This document shows positions 5,339 through 7,814 of a stretch of DNA of 7,814 nt, one piece after another. The number at the start of each line of letters is the position of its first letter. Position 1 is the stretch's first letter. The position numbers and the translations under genes were made by a program. The stretch lies in the NCBI GenBank assembly GCA_029287275.1, contig JARFRL010000105.1:1-7814 (forward strand), written 5' to 3'. Source of the DNA: Pontiella desulfatans (GTDB lineage: Bacteria; Verrucomicrobiota; Kiritimatiellia; Kiritimatiellales; Pontiellaceae). The notes under the pieces were generated by a model. That model had not been told where the DNA came from. It ran no database searches and was given only the letters and a program-made list of their open reading frames with translations.

Positions 5339-6220
5339 ATGGACAGTTCTAAAAACATCGCGATATTAGGATGCGGCCTCATGGGCGCGTCGTTGGCGCT
5401 TGGCCTCAAAAAACGGGGTTTCGCGGGGAAAATCCTCGGATACGCCCGCCGCGCGGAAACCCGCGATCAGGCGTTGGCGGCCGGCGTGGTCGACGCGGTG
5501 TTCGCCGATCCCGCCGACGCGGCGCGCGACGCGGACGTCGTGGTGATCTGCGTGCCGATCTGGTCCATCGCCCAACTCGCCGAGGAGATCATTCCCGCGC
5601 TCAAGCCCGGCGCGGTGGTGACGGACGTCGGCAGCACCAAGTCCGAACTGCTCAAAACCTTGGCGCCGCTGTTCGCGGCCTCGGAGGCCTGTTTCGTCGG
5701 TTCGCATCCGATCGCGGGGTCCGAGAAAACCGGCATCGAGGCCGGCGATCCCGATTTGTACGAAGGCCGCCTGACGGTGGTATGTCCCTCCGCCGACACG
5801 CCCGCCGCGGCCGAGGCGCTCGCCCGCGACTTGTGGGAAAGCGCGGGCTCCGAGGTGATTGAGCTGTCGCCGGAAGAGCACGATTCGACGCTGGCTTCGA
5901 CCAGCCACTTGCCGCACATGATCGCCGCCGCGCTGGCCCGATCGGTCGCCGATGGCGATCCGTCGAAAAGGGCCGACTTCTGCGGCACCGGATTCAAAGA
6001 CACCACCCGCGTCGCGTCGGGATCCGCCGATATGTGGGTCGATATCATCGACACCAACCGCGCCGCGCTCGAAGCGGAGCTCGATCGGTTTCACGACGAG
6101 TTGCGCGGGCTGATCGATATTTTACGAAAAGGCGACGGCGACGATATTCGAGCCTGGCTGGAAGACGCCCGCGCCGACCGAGACCAAATTTTAAACCTGA
6201 ACCGATTTCTAAAACGATGA
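5339..6220 (+). CDS. tyrA: Prephenate (or arogenate) dehydrogenase TyrA
   Basis: The product is a 293-residue NAD(P)-dependent dehydrogenase of tyrosine synthesis. It oxidatively decarboxylates prephenate to 4-hydroxyphenylpyruvate, or arogenate to tyrosine. The Rossmann motif GCGLMGASLA is at 11-20, VTDVGSTK at 94-101, the substrate and catalytic motif GSHPIAGSEKTG at 121-132 (His123), TSHLPH near 188-193, and GFKDTTR with Arg224 near the substrate carboxylate. After beta-strand 2 the sequence is GYARR (34-38). NAD-specific members usually carry Asp at the Ala position, so NADP preference is inferred. There is no chorismate mutase domain and no ACT domain; the protein stops after the helical dimerisation domain. 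ATG at 5339 is chosen because the Rossmann fold follows directly and GGAA lies 5 nt upstream; an in-frame TTG at 5300 has no ribosome-binding site. Its stop overlaps the aroA start (ATGA). Confidence 0.94.
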   Translation: MDSSKNIAILGCGLMGASLALGLKKRGFAGKILGYARRAETRDQALAAGVVDAVFADPADAARDADVVVICVPIWSIAQLAEEIIPALKPGAVVTDVGSTKSELLKTLAPLFAASEACFVGSHPIAGSEKTGIEAGDPDLYEGRLTVVCPSADTPAAAEALARDLWESAGSEVIELSPEEHDSTLASTSHLPHMIAAALARSVADGDPSKRADFCGTGFKDTTRVASGSADMWVDIIDTNRAALEAELDRFHDELRGLIDILRKGDGDDIRAWLEDARADRDQILNLNRFLKR

Positions 6221-7524
6221 GCGCTAAAACCGTATTTCCCGCCGAACTCGGCGGTTCCGTCAACGTCCCCGGAGACAAAAGCATTTCGCAACGCGTCGCC
6301 ATGTTGGCGTCGTTGGCCGAGGGCGCTTCCAAAGTGATCGGCTACCTCAACGGCGAGGACGCCCGCAGCACGCTTTCCGCGATGGAGCAGATGGGCGCGA
6401 AAGCCGAATTCAAGGACGACGCGCTCTACATCACCGGTGTCGCGGGCGAGCTCCAACAGCCGGAAGAACCGCTTAACATGGGCAACTCCGGAACCGGGAC
6501 GCGGCTGCTGGCCGGCATCGTCGCGGGCTGCGGAATCGAAGCCGCCATGGTTGGCGACGACTCGCTCTCGTCGCGTCCGATGGGCCGCATACGCCACCCG
6601 TTGGAACTGATGGGCGCGAGCATCGGCCTGTCCGGAAAACGCGGCACGTTGCCGATGATGATCGCGGGCGGAAACCTGAAGGGCATCGGCTATCTGCTGC
6701 CCATGGCCTCCGCGCAGGTGAAGTCCTGCGTGCTGTTGGCCGGCCTGTTCGCGGAGGGCAAAACCACCGTGATCGAGCCGCGGCCGACGCGCGACCACAC
6801 CGAGAAATTGTTTCAGGCGTTGGACATTCCCATCCAGATCAACGGGCTGGAGATCTCGATCGAGGGCTACGGCCAAAAGGGCCCGCGCTTCCAGGCGCGC
6901 GAGTTCGTGGTGCCGGGCGACTTCTCGTCCGCCGCGTTCTGGATCGTCGCCGTCGCGGCCCGACCCGGCGCCGAGCTGCTGATCGAAAACGTGGGGCTGA
7001 ACCCGCGGCGTACCGCTTTGCTCGACGTGATCAAGCGCATGGGCGCGGACATCGAGATCACCGTGACGGAAGAGAAGGGCGATCCTTACGGAACCATCAA
7101 GGTCCGCGGCGGAAAGCTGACCGGAACCGTGATCGAGGGCGACGAGATTCCGAACCTGATCGACGAACTGCCGATCCTCGCGGTGGCGGGCGCGCTGGCG
7201 GAAGGCGCCACGGATATTCGCGACGCGGCGGAGCTGCGCGTGAAGGAGTCGGATCGCATCGCCGAAATGGTCAAAAACCTCGAACTGTTCGGCGTGAGCG
7301 TCGAGGAGAAGGAGGACGGCATGATCGTGACCGGACCCGCGAATTTGAAAACGCCCGCCGCGGTGATCGATAGTCATGGCGACCATCGGATCGCGATGTC
7401 GGTCGCGGTGCTGAACAGTTTCAGCGACGGGGCGATCACGATTGAAAACGTGGACTGCGTGGATACGTCGTATCCGGAGTTCTGGGCCCACATGGAACAA
7501 CTGGGCGGAAAGGTGGAGGGATAA
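6217..7524 (+). CDS. aroA: 3-phosphoshikimate 1-carboxyvinyltransferase (EPSP synthase)
   Basis: AroA joins shikimate 3-phosphate and phosphoenolpyruvate to give EPSP, the sixth step of the shikimate pathway. It has 435 residues, the normal length. Signatures in order are PGDKSISQR (18-26), GNSGTGTRLLAG (89-100), LSSRPMGRI (117-125), SAQVKS (165-170), RPTRDHTEK (189-197), VPGDFSSAAFW (232-242), DELPILAVAG (316-325) with Asp316 as the probable catalytic aspartate, RVKESDR (341-347), and DSHGDHRIAM (385-394). The position matching E. coli Pro101 is Leu97 and the Gly96 equivalent is retained (Gly92), as in the non-enterobacterial branch. The longest frame extends upstream through tyrA to 6034, but homology starts here. 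The ATG overlaps the tyrA TGA by 4 nt and lacks a clear Shine-Dalgarno, pointing to translational coupling. The pathway link to tyrA is direct. Confidence 0.97.
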   Translation: MSAKTVFPAELGGSVNVPGDKSISQRVAMLASLAEGASKVIGYLNGEDARSTLSAMEQMGAKAEFKDDALYITGVAGELQQPEEPLNMGNSGTGTRLLAGIVAGCGIEAAMVGDDSLSSRPMGRIRHPLELMGASIGLSGKRGTLPMMIAGGNLKGIGYLLPMASAQVKSCVLLAGLFAEGKTTVIEPRPTRDHTEKLFQALDIPIQINGLEISIEGYGQKGPRFQAREFVVPGDFSSAAFWIVAVAARPGAELLIENVGLNPRRTALLDVIKRMGADIEITVTEEKGDPYGTIKVRGGKLTGTVIEGDEIPNLIDELPILAVAGALAEGATDIRDAAELRVKESDRIAEMVKNLELFGVSVEEKEDGMIVTGPANLKTPAAVIDSHGDHRIAMSVAVLNSFSDGAITIENVDCVDTSYPEFWAHMEQLGGKVEG

Positions 7525-7525
7525 A

Positions 7526-7814
7526 ATGGATTTGAAAACAATAGAGATCGACGGGCCGTCGGCGTCGGGAAAATCATCGGTTTCGAAGGGCGTGGCCGCG
7601 GAGCTGGGATTCATTTACGTGGATTCCGGCGCGCTGTATCGCGGCGTGACGTGGCAGGCCCTCCGCACAGGGGTCGACGTGAAGACCGCGGCCGCGGTGA
7701 TCGACCTTATGCACGACTCCAAATGGGATTTCTTTGAGCGAGACGGCGCGTCGGTTTTTTCGATCGATGGCGACGTGCCGGTTCAGGAACTGCGCGAGAA
7801 GGCCACGCGCGAGT
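7526..7814 (+). CDS. cmk: Cytidylate kinase, 3'-truncated by window edge
   Basis: The enzyme phosphorylates CMP and dCMP with ATP in pyrimidine salvage. Only the first 96 residues of the usual 220 or so are in the window, and the frame is open to the edge. The P-loop GPSASGKSS is at 10-18, and DSGALYRGVTWQAL (33-46) is the conserved NMP-binding start seen as DTGALYR in other Cmk proteins. ATG at 7526 begins one base after the aroA TAA. A strong GGAGGG (7515-7520) inside the aroA 3' end lies 5 nt upstream, supporting translation from the same mRNA. An aroA-cmk pair, often followed by rpsA, is a known arrangement; what follows here lies outside the window. Confidence 0.93.
   Translation, partial: MDLKTIEIDGPSASGKSSVSKGVAAELGFIYVDSGALYRGVTWQALRTGVDVKTAAAVIDLMHDSKWDFFERDGASVFSIDGDVPVQELREKATRE

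Noticed and set aside
6034..6216. N-terminal extension of aroA by 61 residues
   Set aside because: It is Arg-rich, lies fully inside tyrA in another frame, and the AroA family starts near the ATG at 6217.
6091..7614. A 507-residue minus-strand reading frame antisense to aroA
   Set aside because: Long stop-free antisense frames are common in GC-rich genes. This one crosses the aroA/cmk junction, shows no motif and is His/Arg-rich, while aroA has all EPSP synthase signatures.

Overview
The window is ordinary chromosomal DNA from a GC-rich bacterium (G/C-ending codons dominate every gene). It encodes housekeeping enzymes and one divergent transporter. I see no insertion sequence, phage gene, CRISPR array, tRNA or rRNA. 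Lineage cannot be fixed from this stretch. The tyrA-aroA-cmk order, which I recall from deltaproteobacteria-like and other Gram-negative groups, and the NRAMP-like transporter, which resembles proteins I recall from Planctomycetes-type bacteria, suggest an uncultured lineage near the Deltaproteobacteria/PVC assemblage. That placement is inference.

Layout: (1) The 3' two thirds of mnmA (tRNA 2-thiouridylase) enters from the left on the plus strand and ends at 748. (2) A symmetric hairpin at 769-802 separates it from a convergent gene. (3) Three minus-strand genes follow, read right to left: dgt-like dNTP triphosphohydrolase (2739-3887), a small four-helix membrane protein (2310-2720) 18 bp downstream of it, and an NRAMP-family transporter (821-2245) with its own candidate promoter and palindrome. 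(4) Divergent from dgt, a Nudix hydrolase of the ADP-ribose pyrophosphatase type (3940-4479) runs on the plus strand; the two promoters appear to share one TATA core. (5) A manganese-type superoxide dismutase (4538-5152, minus) converges on the Nudix gene, with a terminator between them. (6) After a 186-bp divergent intergenic region, a tightly packed plus-strand operon begins: tyrA (5339-6220), aroA (6217-7524, 4-nt ATGA overlap) and cmk (from 7526, cut by the window edge).

Functions fall into three groups: tRNA modification (mnmA); nucleotide-pool and oxidative-stress housekeeping (dgt, Nudix, SOD); and aromatic amino acid biosynthesis linked to CMP phosphorylation (tyrA, aroA, cmk). No gap without a gene exceeds 300 bp.

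The point most worth a second look is the transporter. The residues that bind the metal in canonical NRAMP proteins (DPGN in helix 1, the MPH methionine in helix 6) align with GAGS and GIN, so its substrate is open. Second is the dgt/Nudix divergent promoter, which implies a dgt start well inside the longest reading frame and a nearly leaderless mRNA. I found no convincing evidence of a wholly new multigene system.
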